From the NCBI RefSeq assembly GCF_014529935.1, contig NZ_JACVFC010000002.1:868001-932000 (forward strand): DNA of 64,000 bases. Reading direction: 5' to 3'. Position numbers and translations under genes: made by a program. Positions 47,177-55,989 of this stretch are shown here, in pieces. Positions within the stretch are counted from its first letter, which is position 1, and the number at the start of each line of letters is the position of its first letter. The notes below the pieces were generated by a model, which saw only the letters and a program-made list of their open reading frames with translations, did not search any database and was not told where the DNA came from. The stretch is from Chitinophaga qingshengii. GTDB lineage: Bacteria > Bacteroidota > Bacteroidia > Chitinophagales > Chitinophagaceae.

Positions 47177-47216
47177 AAAAAAAATACCGCTTGACAACAC
47201 AAGCGGTATTTTTTTT
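47177..47216. terminator. Bidirectional terminator
   Basis: A 17-bp stem (47177-47193 with 47200-47216; core TACCGCTTG/CAAGCGGTA), loop ACAACA, eight A and eight T on its outer sides, between the convergent CocE-type and PagL-like genes. Confidence 0.92.
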
Positions 47217-47238
47217 ATAACACAAGCCATCATGGCTA

Positions 47239-48417
47239 TCAGAGTTTCCCGCCGCCTCCCCACTCAATCCAATCCGCGGCCGCTCCATTTTGTGTTTTAA
47301 GACCTATCTGTAAAAATCCATATTTGCTGACATTATACCTCAGTGCCACCCGCAGGAACCAATCCCCTTTCTCTCCATCGCGGCGCCACAGATAGGTACC
47401 CGCCTGGGTAATGAGATCAAAGCGCTGTAAATGCAGGGTGTGGCCAATATGGGCGCCTAACAGCATTCTATCGAAAGTGGAAGATTTACCATATTTCCGG
47501 TCATAAATCAGGCCCAGGGAACCATCGTAGAAACCGTCTACACCGGCGCCAAAGCTGCATACATGACTGTACTGGTAACTCCAGTCGAGTACGGCGGACG
47601 CAGTGCCATAAAAAGCATCTACCCCATAACGGCTGTCTGCCTGCACTACGCCGAATGCACCGTAAATGCTCCAGTCCTGTTTATGTTTTACTTTCGTACG
47701 CGGGCTGTCAATAAACGTAGGCCGTATATGCGCTACGTAATGCGGGTCTATCTGTTGCTGTACAATATTGCGAATTGTGTTATAATGCACCCGCAGGCCG
47801 GCATGAACACCAGGCATATTGAGACCCAGATTAGGCGTATGGGTACGGCCGTTGGAAAAATGGGTGAGATCCAGCCCGTATACAAAGTCGAATAATTCAG
47901 ACAAACGCCATATTCCACTCACTCCCACATTGAAGTACACATCTACTTTGGAGCTGATAGCATCATTGAGCGGGTTGGTTTCCTTGTTATAGGCCTTCAG
48001 ATCGTAGGTGAAGCCCAGTGAAAGGCCGGCTTCAAAATGGTGCCTCTTCCGGCGGTTAAAGGGAGCATAAAAGAAGCCATATATACCGCTGGGGTTACCC
48101 AATACTGTAGCGTCACCGATATTACCCGTATAAAAGCCGATACCATAACTGGGGTAATTCAACACCCGCTGCCATTCCTGCTTACCGGTAGACATCCAGC
48201 CCATTCTGAGTTCAACGGACTCATAGCCGTGTTCCAGTATGTTGGACATTTCTTCGCCGTTATACAAGTGGCTGCCCGTATGCAGCTTGAGTTCTATATA
48301 TTTCTGTCTGCCCAGATTGGGATTGGCTTTTGCCTTTGACCATAGGTCTGTTGAGTCCTGTGCCTGCAGCCTGCCGGTCAACAGTACTGCCACCATTATT
48401 AAAACTTTTGTTCTCAT
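47239..48417 (-). CDS. PagL-like lipid A 3-O-deacylase / acyloxyacyl hydrolase family outer-membrane protein
   Basis: A 392-residue beta-barrel protein with a signal peptide ending LQAQ (about 1-20). The motif LTHFSNG (H186, S188, N189) followed by TPNLGLN matches the HxSN active-site signature of PagL-type lipid A deacylases; alternating amphipathic strands fill the rest. PagL removes a 3-hydroxy acyl chain of lipid A at the outer membrane. The protein is much longer than Pseudomonas PagL (about 170 residues), as is usual for the Bacteroidota form. Activity on lipid A is inferred. Confidence 0.82.
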   Translation of the reverse strand: MRTKVLIMVAVLLTGRLQAQDSTDLWSKAKANPNLGRQKYIELKLHTGSHLYNGEEMSNILEHGYESVELRMGWMSTGKQEWQRVLNYPSYGIGFYTGNIGDATVLGNPSGIYGFFYAPFNRRKRHHFEAGLSLGFTYDLKAYNKETNPLNDAISSKVDVYFNVGVSGIWRLSELFDFVYGLDLTHFSNGRTHTPNLGLNMPGVHAGLRVHYNTIRNIVQQQIDPHYVAHIRPTFIDSPRTKVKHKQDWSIYGAFGVVQADSRYGVDAFYGTASAVLDWSYQYSHVCSFGAGVDGFYDGSLGLIYDRKYGKSSTFDRMLLGAHIGHTLHLQRFDLITQAGTYLWRRDGEKGDWFLRVALRYNVSKYGFLQIGLKTQNGAAADWIEWGGGGKL

Positions 48418-48580
48418 AGACGCCTGAACGGTTAACTTACAGGTTTTATTTTTACGCCAACAAAGCAGGATGCCCTTTTGTTGTACCAGGGCAACAGCGC
48501 TTCTATATAGTTAATTCCTTAACTTGCGGGGGCTTTACCAAAACCTTATTTGTTTCAAAGTTATTGACAATCACAAATTT

Positions 48581-49300
48581 ATGTACAAAAAATACATTTT
48601 CACCGGCATTCTGGGCTTATTCGCCCTGCAAGGATTCAGCCAGGCCAAGCCTGCCGCCAAAGCCAAGCCGGTATCCCATACCGCCGCGAAACCAGGTGCA
48701 TTGAAAAACAAAATTGACTCCGTCAGCTATGGTATCGGTGTTAATATTGCCGAAAGCCTGAAAGCCCAGGGATTGAACAATGTCAACACAACCCTGCTGG
48801 CCAAAGCAATACAGGATATGTTGACCAATAAAACATTAACATTATCTAAAGAACAGAGTGAGATGAGCATCAGTAATTACCTGCAGCAACTGAAAGCAGA
48901 AAAAGTTGCCAAAAACAAAGAAGCCAGCGATAAATTCCTGGCGGAAAACAAAAGCAAACCGGGCGTGGTAGCGCTGCCCAGTGGTCTTCAGTACCAGATC
49001 CTGAAAGAAGGTAACGGTCCTAAGCCTACGATCAACGATAAAGTAAAAACCCATTACCATGGTACGCTCATTGACGGTACTGTGTTTGACAGCTCCGTAG
49101 AAAGAGGTGAGCCGATTTCCTTCCCGGTGAGCGGTGTTATCAAAGGCTGGACAGAAGCCCTGCAGCTGATGCCGGTAGGTTCCAAATGGCGCCTTTTTAT
49201 TCCTTCCGACCTGGCTTACGGTGACCGTGGCGCCGGTGCGAAGATCGGTCCGGGCGCTGCACTGGTATTTGATGTGGAGTTGCTGGAGATCGTTAAATAA
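48581..49300 (+). CDS. FKBP-type peptidyl-prolyl cis-trans isomerase, periplasmic
   Basis: A 239-residue protein with a signal peptide (MYKKYIFTGILGLFALQGFS), an N-terminal helical dimerization domain (about 38-125, KIDSVSYGIGVNIAESLKAQG, as in FkpA/Mip) and a C-terminal FKBP domain (about 140-239) with VKTHYHGTLIDGTVFDSS, VIKGWTEALQLMPVG and LAYGDRGAG. It assists folding of periplasmic proteins at proline bonds. The ATG at 48581 provides the proper signal peptide; an upstream in-frame start is not supported. Confidence 0.94.
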   Translation: MYKKYIFTGILGLFALQGFSQAKPAAKAKPVSHTAAKPGALKNKIDSVSYGIGVNIAESLKAQGLNNVNTTLLAKAIQDMLTNKTLTLSKEQSEMSISNYLQQLKAEKVAKNKEASDKFLAENKSKPGVVALPSGLQYQILKEGNGPKPTINDKVKTHYHGTLIDGTVFDSSVERGEPISFPVSGVIKGWTEALQLMPVGSKWRLFIPSDLAYGDRGAGAKIGPGAALVFDVELLEIVK

Positions 49301-49352
49301 TGCACTGATTAGTGCTGATTTGCGAAGATGAAAGCGAATAACAGATTTGTAT

Positions 49353-49395
49353 AAAAAGAATCCCGTTTGATACAAGATCAAACGGGATTCTTTTT
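49353..49395. terminator. Bidirectional terminator of the FKBP gene and the aromatic operon
   Basis: A 19-bp perfect stem (49353-49371 with 49377-49395; core GAATCCCGTTTGAT), loop ACAAG, A and T tracts on the outer sides. It closes the FKBP gene on the plus strand and the aro operon on the minus strand. Confidence 0.92.
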
Positions 49396-49423
49396 ATGCT
49401 TCTTTTCTACTAAAGCCTATTGT

Positions 49424-50425
49424 TTACGGGCGGTTTATAACCCTTGGACGGAATTGTTCCAGCAGCATAAAATCTGCCAGTACCATGGCTGTCACCGCTT
49501 CCAGTACCACCGGTACGCGCAGGGCGATACACAGGTCGTGACGGCCTTTTACGCTGAAGGTTTCCACCTGTCCGCTGGCGATGTTCAGCGTTTGTTGTTC
49601 TTTCGGTGTGCTGGAAGTAGGTTTTACCGCGATGCGGAATACCAGCGGGTTGCCGTTGGTGATACCTCCAACTACGCCACCGGCGTTATTAGTAGCTGTT
49701 TTGCCGGTTTTATCCAGGATAGGATCGTTGTGTTCCAGTCCTTTCATTTTCGCTGCGGCGAAACCGGCGCCGAATTCGATACCTTTTACCGCAGGGATGG
49801 CAAATACAGCGTGGGCCAGGTTTGATTCCAGGGAATCAAAGAAAGGTTCACCGAGGCCGATAGGCAGCCCCTCCACTACACATTCCACGATGCCACCTAC
49901 AGAGTCTTTGGCTGCAATCGCTGCTTCCAGGCCTTCTTCGGGGTTGGTATATCCGCCTACTTCCGTAATCACCGCTTTCACCTGAATGCTGTCACCCAGG
50001 ATCTTTTTGGCGATGACGCCGGCAGCTACCAGGTTGAGCGTTAGCCTGCCGCTGAAATGGCCGCCACCGCGATAATCTTCAAAGCCACCGAATTTTTGGG
50101 TAGCCACAAAATCAGCGTGGCCGGGCCTTGGGAATTCGCGCAGTTTCTCATAATCGGTACTGCGGGTATTGTTGTTCTCAAAGAGAATGGTGACCGGAGC
50201 ACCGGTAGTATGATCGTTGAATACGCCTGACTTGATAAAGGGCAGGTCCTCTTCCTTGCGGGGAGTAGTGCCTCTGGAACCGCCTTTACGGCGTTCCAGG
50301 TCGGGCAAAAAGTCTTCCTGTTTAAGTGGTATCCCTGCCGGTATCCCGTCGATATTAACACCAACGCTGGCGCCGTGGGATTCACCGAAAACATTTACCC
50401 TGAATAATCTGCCAAAACTGTTCAC
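49424..50425 (-). CDS. aroC: Chorismate synthase
   Basis: A 333-residue enzyme making chorismate from EPSP with reduced FMN. Starts NSFGRLFRVNVFGESHG, then GRAx-type flavin contacts (GGGHFSGRLTLNLVAAG), GRHD-like KGRHDLCIALRVPVVLEAVTAMVLADFML at the C-terminus. Translation appears to start at GTG (50425), the only start codon at the family N-terminus. Last gene of the aromatic operon, 35 nt after aroA. Confidence 0.96.
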   Translation of the reverse strand: MNSFGRLFRVNVFGESHGASVGVNIDGIPAGIPLKQEDFLPDLERRKGGSRGTTPRKEEDLPFIKSGVFNDHTTGAPVTILFENNNTRSTDYEKLREFPRPGHADFVATQKFGGFEDYRGGGHFSGRLTLNLVAAGVIAKKILGDSIQVKAVITEVGGYTNPEEGLEAAIAAKDSVGGIVECVVEGLPIGLGEPFFDSLESNLAHAVFAIPAVKGIEFGAGFAAAKMKGLEHNDPILDKTGKTATNNAGGVVGGITNGNPLVFRIAVKPTSSTPKEQQTLNIASGQVETFSVKGRHDLCIALRVPVVLEAVTAMVLADFMLLEQFRPRVINRP

Positions 50426-50460
50426 ACACTGATGATTTAAAATTGAATAAAAGGGATGCC

Positions 50461-51729
50461 TTAGCTGTTGGCTGCGACGGCTATTTGCCCGCCCAGCAGC
50501 TGCAGGTGGTCGTAGAATTCAGGATACGACTTATTCACCGCTTCCGCGTTTTCGATCACTACCGGTCCGTCTGCCGTGAGCGCTGCTACGGCGCAGGCCA
50601 TGGCAATACGGTGGTCGTTATGGGAATGTACGGATGCGCCTTTGATGCCGGTACCACCATGCACCAGCATGATGTCTCCTTCCAGGTCTATACGGATGCC
50701 CATTTTACCGAATTCCTGCTGTAAGGTAAGTCCACGGTCACTCTCCTTGTGCGCGAGACGGCTCACGCCTTTAATTTTCGTAGTACCGTTACAGTTAGCA
50801 GCCAGCGCTACCAGCGGCGGAAACAGGTCCGGACAGTCGGTAGCATCTATTTCAAAAGCATGGAGCTCATTTTTCTGTATGTTGACAGTGAACACTCCTG
50901 GCATAATATGCGCGCCTGCTTTTTCCAGGGCTTCCAGGATAGCTTTGTCGGACTGGGCGGAGGAGGTATTGAGGTGCTGTACCTCCGCTTTACCGGCCAC
51001 TGCAGCGGCTACCAGCAGGAAAGCGGCGCCACTCCAGTCGCCTTCTACCGTATAGTCGGTGGCGTTATAGGACTGTTTTTTACCAAAGCGGAACTGTTCA
51101 AAATTTTGCTCTTCCACCTTTACCCCGAAGTGTTCCATCAATTGCAGGGTCAACGCAATGTAGGGTTTACTTTTAAGATCTTTTACGGTGATGGTTACAT
51201 CTTCCGCCGCATCGCCATAGGCCATGAGCAGGCCGGTGAGGAACTGAGAACTGAGAGAGCCGTCGATGGTAATATTTTTCGGTTGCAGCGGGCCCTGTAT
51301 ATGCAGGGGCAGTTTACCATCCTGGGTACTGCATTTCACCTCCAGCTGTGGCAGCACTTCTTCAAAGAAATGCATAGGGCGGGTGGTGAGACTGCCGTGT
51401 CCTGCGATGGTGATCGGAATAGAAGCCAGCGCAGCGATGGGTGTAAACATACGGATACCGAGGCCGGATTCTCCGCAGTTGATTTCATCATAGAATGGTT
51501 TTACACCATGGCTGGTGATTTCAAAATGATCTTCTCCCCTTTTTATTCTGGCACCGAGGTTTTCAGCGACCTCGAGTGCCGCCAGGCAATCGTTGCTCAG
51601 GCCGGGGTTACGGATAACCGAGGTGCCCTTTGCCAGCAGCGCAGCGGCTACCGCGCGTTGCATAGCGCTTTTGGAAGGGTTGGCCGTAACAGAGCCTTTA
51701 ACGATGCCGGGTGATACAGTAACTTGCAT
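50461..51729 (-). CDS. aroA: 3-phosphoshikimate 1-carboxyvinyltransferase (EPSP synthase)
   Basis: A 422-residue two-domain enzyme joining shikimate-3-phosphate and PEP. Features: SVTANPSKSAMQRAVAAALLA (Lys/Ser contacts), FSNDCLAAL-like LSNDCLAALEV, NCGESGLGIRMFTPIAAL, SSQFLTGLLMAYG, and the C-terminal RLAHKESDRG and HNDHRIAMACAVAAL. The usual LxGNAGTAxR is replaced by the shorter NCGESGLGIRM, as expected for the short Bacteroidota form. Sixth gene of the operon, 36 nt after aroB. Confidence 0.95.
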   Translation of the reverse strand: MQVTVSPGIVKGSVTANPSKSAMQRAVAAALLAKGTSVIRNPGLSNDCLAALEVAENLGARIKRGEDHFEITSHGVKPFYDEINCGESGLGIRMFTPIAALASIPITIAGHGSLTTRPMHFFEEVLPQLEVKCSTQDGKLPLHIQGPLQPKNITIDGSLSSQFLTGLLMAYGDAAEDVTITVKDLKSKPYIALTLQLMEHFGVKVEEQNFEQFRFGKKQSYNATDYTVEGDWSGAAFLLVAAAVAGKAEVQHLNTSSAQSDKAILEALEKAGAHIMPGVFTVNIQKNELHAFEIDATDCPDLFPPLVALAANCNGTTKIKGVSRLAHKESDRGLTLQQEFGKMGIRIDLEGDIMLVHGGTGIKGASVHSHNDHRIAMACAVAALTADGPVVIENAEAVNKSYPEFYDHLQLLGGQIAVAANS

Positions 51730-51765
51730 ATATATGTCGTCCGCCTTTAGATGTTTAGAAAATAA

Positions 51766-52791
51766 TTACAATTCCTGCATCAGCAATTGCAGGTCTGTGA
51801 TAGGAACCGGCATAGTAGTGGCCTTTCCTATTTTTTCCAGCAGCACAAAATGGATGGCGTTTTTTTCCCGCTTTTTGTCCAGCTTGAAGATATCAAACAC
51901 TGCGTCTTTATCGGAATTGAAAGCTACCGGCAGCTGGTAATCACTGATCAGTTTTATCAGCCGCAGGGTTTGTTCGTTGGGGAAGTCTATCAGTTTTTCG
52001 GAGAAGCGGGCAGCTGCCACCATACCGATAGCCACCGCTTTACCGTGTGCGATGTGTTCCAGTTTTTCCACCGCGTGGCCCAGGGTATGACCGAAATTGA
52101 GCCAGCGACGCGGCCCGTTTTCAAATTCATCTTCCAGCACCACTTTGGTTTTGGCGGCCACAGATTTTTCCACCAGGTATTCCAGTACCGCCACATCTCT
52201 TGCCAGGGCCTTTTCCCGGTTTACTTCGAGGTAGTCAAACAGTTCCGCATCCATGATACAGGCGTATTTGATGATTTCCGCGAAACCGTTGTGCCATTCC
52301 TCCGCAGGCATGGTCAGGGGCAGGGCATAGTCGAAGAGGATGAATTCCGGCTGCCGGATGGTACCGAGCAGGTTTTTATGTTTGCCGTGGCTGACGCCAT
52401 TTTTACCGCCAATGGAAGCATCTACCTGTGCCAGCAGGGTGGAAGGCACAAAACCGAAAGGGATACCTCTCATATAAATGCTGGCTGCAAAACCGGCCAC
52501 GTCTGTGATCATACCGCCACCGATACCTACCAGCGTGGTTTTGCGGTCAGCCTCGTGGGCAATCAGTCCATCGATGACTTTTTCCACGGTAGCCATGTTT
52601 TTTTCTTCTTCACCGGCAGGTACCACGATCTTTTTCCAATCGTGCAGATGATGGCCGTGGAGCCTTTCCACGTTTTCATCGATCACCAGTACAGCGCGGT
52701 GTTTGTCTACATGGTTTCCCAACTGCAGCAGGCTTTCTCCCATGAAATAGGTAGTGGCCTGCTGCTGAAAATTATTGGTTAGCTTTTTCAT
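51766..52791 (-). CDS. aroB: 3-dehydroquinate synthase
   Basis: A 341-residue NAD- and metal-dependent enzyme converting DAHP to 3-dehydroquinate. Motifs: VVPAGEEEKNMATVEKVIDGL, GIGGGMITDVAGFAASIYMRGIPFGFVPSTLLAQVDASIGGKNG, EIIKYACI (Lys), RRWLNFGHTLGHAVE (metal His) and a final HFVLLEKIG. Slightly shorter than E. coli AroB, typical for Bacteroidota. Fifth gene of the operon, 32 nt after the DAHP synthase-chorismate mutase gene. Confidence 0.96.
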   Translation of the reverse strand: MKKLTNNFQQQATTYFMGESLLQLGNHVDKHRAVLVIDENVERLHGHHLHDWKKIVVPAGEEEKNMATVEKVIDGLIAHEADRKTTLVGIGGGMITDVAGFAASIYMRGIPFGFVPSTLLAQVDASIGGKNGVSHGKHKNLLGTIRQPEFILFDYALPLTMPAEEWHNGFAEIIKYACIMDAELFDYLEVNREKALARDVAVLEYLVEKSVAAKTKVVLEDEFENGPRRWLNFGHTLGHAVEKLEHIAHGKAVAIGMVAAARFSEKLIDFPNEQTLRLIKLISDYQLPVAFNSDKDAVFDIFKLDKKREKNAIHFVLLEKIGKATTMPVPITDLQLLMQEL

Positions 52792-52823
52792 TCATTGATT
52801 TTAGCGATCAGTAAATGATGCTG

Positions 52824-53927
52824 TTATTTTTCTTCGTTCATCACCCTGTTCTGGCGGTTGATGGATTCCAGGTGTACCGCATCGAAATATTTCAGGATGA
52901 ATTCCTTTGTCAGGCCCAGTTTCTCGCCTTTAGCGATGTTACGGTCCAGGATTTCGTTCCAGCGGTTGGTTTGCAGGATGGTGATGTTATTTTCTTTTTT
53001 GTACATACCGATTTTCTCAGCGATTTTCATACGGTTGCCGAGCAGCAGCATGATTTCATCATCTACCTGGTTGATCTGCGCACGCAGTTTTTCCAGGGCA
53101 GTGTTGAAGTCTTTTTTATCAGTATGTTCTCTTCTCCAAACGATACCATCGAGCAGTTCAGCCAGTTTTTCAGGGGTTACCTGTTGTTTGGCATCGCTCC
53201 AGGCGTTGTCCGGGTCTACGTGTGTTTCGAGCATCAGACCATCGTAATCCAGGTCGATCGCTTCCTGGGAAACTTCCTGCAGGATATCGCGGCGGCCGGA
53301 GATGTGGCTTGGATCGCAGATCATAGGCAGTTCAGGCATACGGCGTTTCAGCTCGATAGCCAGGTGCCACATGGGTGCATTGCGGTATTGGGTATTACCG
53401 TAGCTGGAGAAGCCGCGGTGGATAAGACCCACTTTGCTGATGCCTGCTTTCTGGATTCTTTCCACAGCACCGATCCACAGTTCCAGATCAGGATTGATCG
53501 GGTTTTTGATCAGCACGGTAGTGTCCACACCTTTCAGCGCATCTGCTACTTCCTGTACAGAGAAAGGATTTACTGTGGTTCGGGCTCCTACCCACAGGAT
53601 ATCCACACCAAAGTGCAGTGCATCTTCCACTTGTTTAGCGGTAGCTACTTCTACTGCCAGCGGCAGGCCGGTGAGTTCGCGGGCTTTCTGCAGCCAGGCC
53701 AGGCCTTTGGTGCCAATGCCTTCAAAGGAACCCGGACGGGTACGCGGTTTCCAGATACCGGCGCGCAGTACGTCTACTTTACCGGTTTTTTGTAATGCCA
53801 GCGCGGTAGCTAATACCTGCTCTTCCGTTTCAGCGCTGCAGGGGCCGGAGATGATCAGCGGCTTTTTGTCAGAGGAAGGATCTGAGAATTTGGTTTTGGA
53901 TAATATTTCTTCCATTGTCTGTACCAT
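52824..53927 (-). CDS. aroF: Bifunctional DAHP synthase / chorismate mutase (type II)
   Basis: A 367-residue fusion. Residues about 22-265 are a class I DAHP synthase (IISGPCSAETEEQVL, LRAGIWKPRTRPGSFEGIG, VGARTTVNPFSVQEVADAL, IHRGFSSYG, CDPSHISGRRD), condensing PEP and erythrose-4-phosphate. Residues about 275-360 are an AroQ-fold chorismate mutase (LEKLRAQINQVDDEIMLLLGNRMKIAEKIGMYKKEN). In such fusions the mutase part commonly doubles as the feedback sensor, so both the first step of the shikimate path and the first step toward Phe/Tyr sit in one chain. Fourth gene of the operon. Confidence 0.95.
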   Translation of the reverse strand: MVQTMEEILSKTKFSDPSSDKKPLIISGPCSAETEEQVLATALALQKTGKVDVLRAGIWKPRTRPGSFEGIGTKGLAWLQKARELTGLPLAVEVATAKQVEDALHFGVDILWVGARTTVNPFSVQEVADALKGVDTTVLIKNPINPDLELWIGAVERIQKAGISKVGLIHRGFSSYGNTQYRNAPMWHLAIELKRRMPELPMICDPSHISGRRDILQEVSQEAIDLDYDGLMLETHVDPDNAWSDAKQQVTPEKLAELLDGIVWRREHTDKKDFNTALEKLRAQINQVDDEIMLLLGNRMKIAEKIGMYKKENNITILQTNRWNEILDRNIAKGEKLGLTKEFILKYFDAVHLESINRQNRVMNEEK

Positions 53928-53963
53928 AAGTATTGAAGTTAAGTAGATTGTTAGAATTTATGT

Positions 53964-54806
53964 TTATTTCAGGATTTTCCTGATTTTGTTTGATTTCTGA
54001 ATCAGCTTGTAGAAGGTGTCGTAGTCTTCTTCTTCCAGCAGTGATTTCATTTGTTGCAGCTGATGGATGTGTTCATCGAGCACATCGAGTACGTTGCTGC
54101 GGTTGTGTTTGAAGATGGGCACCCACATATCCGGCGAGCTTTTGGCGAGGCGAACGGTAGACTCAAAACCACCGCTGGCCAGTTCAAAGATGCGGCCGGA
54201 TTCTTTCTCTTTTTTGAGTACGGTGAGTGCCAGCGCAAAAGAGGTGATGTGGGAGATATGCGACACATAAGCCGTGTGCAGATCATGTTCTTCCCCATTC
54301 ATATACACGGTGCGCATCTGTAGTTTGTCTACCATTTCTTCTACCATTTCCAGAGCGTCTTCATCGCTGTTTTTCACATCGCAGAGCACCATGGTTTTGT
54401 GGGTGAAGAGGTTGCGTATAGCGGCATCAGGGCCGGAATACTCGGTGCCGGCCATCGGGTGTGCCGCCACAAAACGGCCGCGGTTGGGATGACCGGCAAC
54501 GAGTTGCAATATTTTTTGTTTGGTAGAACCTACGTCCATGATCACTTGTCCGGGGCGTACTTTATCCATCAGTGTGGGCAGAACCTGCAGTACGGCATCT
54601 ACCGGGATGGCGAGTATCACCAGGTCGGAGCATTCCATTGCCTGATCGAGCGGCATGCCTTCATCGATGATGTTGAGCTCTTTTGCCCGGTGCAGGTGTT
54701 CCTCCTGCTGGTCTACCCCGATGATCTTCTCCGCCACTCCTTTTTCCCGGAGGGTGATGGCCATCGAGCCGCCTATTAAGCCTGTTCCTATTATCGTTGC
54801 AATCAT
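53964..54806 (-). CDS. tyrA: Prephenate dehydrogenase
   Basis: A 280-residue NAD-dependent enzyme making 4-hydroxyphenylpyruvate for tyrosine. Rossmann motif IIGTGLIGGSMA (5-16), then VDAVLQVLPTL, VIMDVGSTKQKIL, HPMAGTEYSGPDAA and HDLHTAYVSHISHITSFALAL with the catalytic His. There is no fused ACT or chorismate mutase domain. Its start codon overlaps the stop of the upstream aminotransferase gene by 4 nt, so translation is probably coupled. Confidence 0.95.
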   Translation of the reverse strand: MIATIIGTGLIGGSMAITLREKGVAEKIIGVDQQEEHLHRAKELNIIDEGMPLDQAMECSDLVILAIPVDAVLQVLPTLMDKVRPGQVIMDVGSTKQKILQLVAGHPNRGRFVAAHPMAGTEYSGPDAAIRNLFTHKTMVLCDVKNSDEDALEMVEEMVDKLQMRTVYMNGEEHDLHTAYVSHISHITSFALALTVLKKEKESGRIFELASGGFESTVRLAKSSPDMWVPIFKHNRSNVLDVLDEHIHQLQQMKSLLEEEDYDTFYKLIQKSNKIRKILK

Positions 54807-55966
54807 TTTATCGCTGATTTTATGCGGTCAATCGCTTCCTGGAAAACCTTCTCATCCTGACAGAGGCTAACCCGGATATAGCCGTTACCGTTACTTCCGA
54901 AAATGCCGCCGGGGGTAATAAACACCCGTGCTTTCTGCAATACCTCATCGCTGAGCGTGTAGCCGTTATCGTAAGTCGCCGGGATGCTGGCCCAAACGAA
55001 CATGCCTACCTGGTTTTTATCGTAGGTGCATTGCAGCAGGTCCAGCAGCTGGAATACTTTTTCGCGGCGGCCGCGGTATATTTTATTGAGCTCATCGTAC
55101 CATTCCTTTCCCAGTTGCAGCGCTTTTACAGCGGCCATTTGCAGGGGCTGGAACATACCGGAGTCCATATTACTTTTAAAGCGGAGCACGTCGGCGATCC
55201 ATTCGGCTTTACCAACCAGCATTCCAACGCGCCAGCCGGCCATATTGGAGGATTTGCTGAGGGAGTTGAGTTCCAGTACCACGTCTTTCGCTCCTTCAAA
55301 CTGCAACAGGCTTTCGGGCTGTTCGTTGAGGATGAAGCTGTACGGGTTATCGTGGCAGATCAGGATATTATGCTGTTTGGCAAAAGCAATGAGCTTAGCC
55401 GCAAATTCCTTGTTCACCTTAGCGCCGGTGGGCATATGCGGGTAGTTGACCCACATGATTTTCACTTTGCTCAGGTCTTTTTTTGCCAGGGCGTCCAGAT
55501 CAGGGAGCCAGCCGTTTTCCGCTACCAGGTCGTAATCCACTACTGTGGCGCCGCTGAGGTTGACAGCCGAGCGGTAGGTAGGGTAACCCGGGTTAGGGAT
55601 CAGTGCTTCATCGCCGGCCTGGAGGTAGGTCATACAGATGTGCATGATACCTTCTTTGGAACCGATGAGGGGCAGCACTTCCGTATCGGGGTTCAGCGTA
55701 ACCTGGTAGTAGTGCTGATACCAGTCGGCCATTGCCTTACGCAGGGCCGGGATACCTTTATAGCCCTGGTATGCGTGGGTATTGGGCAGGGCGGCCTGTT
55801 CGTGGAGGGCTGCTACCACAGACGGGTGTGGTGGCAGATCCGGGCTTCCGATACCCAGATTAATCACTTTAGGCGTGGTTTGGTTCATTTCCTCTATTTC
55901 CCGCAGTTTTTTAGAGAAATAGTATTCTTCTGTTCCCTGTAATCTTTTAGCAACCTGTATCTGCAT
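54803..55966 (-). CDS. Class I/II PLP aminotransferase (aromatic / prephenate type)
   Basis: A 387-residue fold-type I aminotransferase. Substrate and PLP features: VINLGIGSPDLPPHPSV, AYQGYKGIPALRKAMADWY, NPGYPTYRSAVNLSGA, VNYPHMPTGAKV, CHDNPYSF and the PLP lysine region NSLSKSSNMAGWRVGMLVG. The position between pheA and tyrA points to amination of phenylpyruvate/4-hydroxyphenylpyruvate or of prephenate (inference); an aspartate- or LL-DAP-type relative is the alternative. The gene follows pheA by 23 nt and overlaps tyrA by 4 nt. Confidence 0.9.
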   Translation of the reverse strand: MQIQVAKRLQGTEEYYFSKKLREIEEMNQTTPKVINLGIGSPDLPPHPSVVAALHEQAALPNTHAYQGYKGIPALRKAMADWYQHYYQVTLNPDTEVLPLIGSKEGIMHICMTYLQAGDEALIPNPGYPTYRSAVNLSGATVVDYDLVAENGWLPDLDALAKKDLSKVKIMWVNYPHMPTGAKVNKEFAAKLIAFAKQHNILICHDNPYSFILNEQPESLLQFEGAKDVVLELNSLSKSSNMAGWRVGMLVGKAEWIADVLRFKSNMDSGMFQPLQMAAVKALQLGKEWYDELNKIYRGRREKVFQLLDLLQCTYDKNQVGMFVWASIPATYDNGYTLSDEVLQKARVFITPGGIFGSNGNGYIRVSLCQDEKVFQEAIDRIKSAIK

Positions 55967-55989
55967 ATTCCTGATTTCTGAAGACTTGA

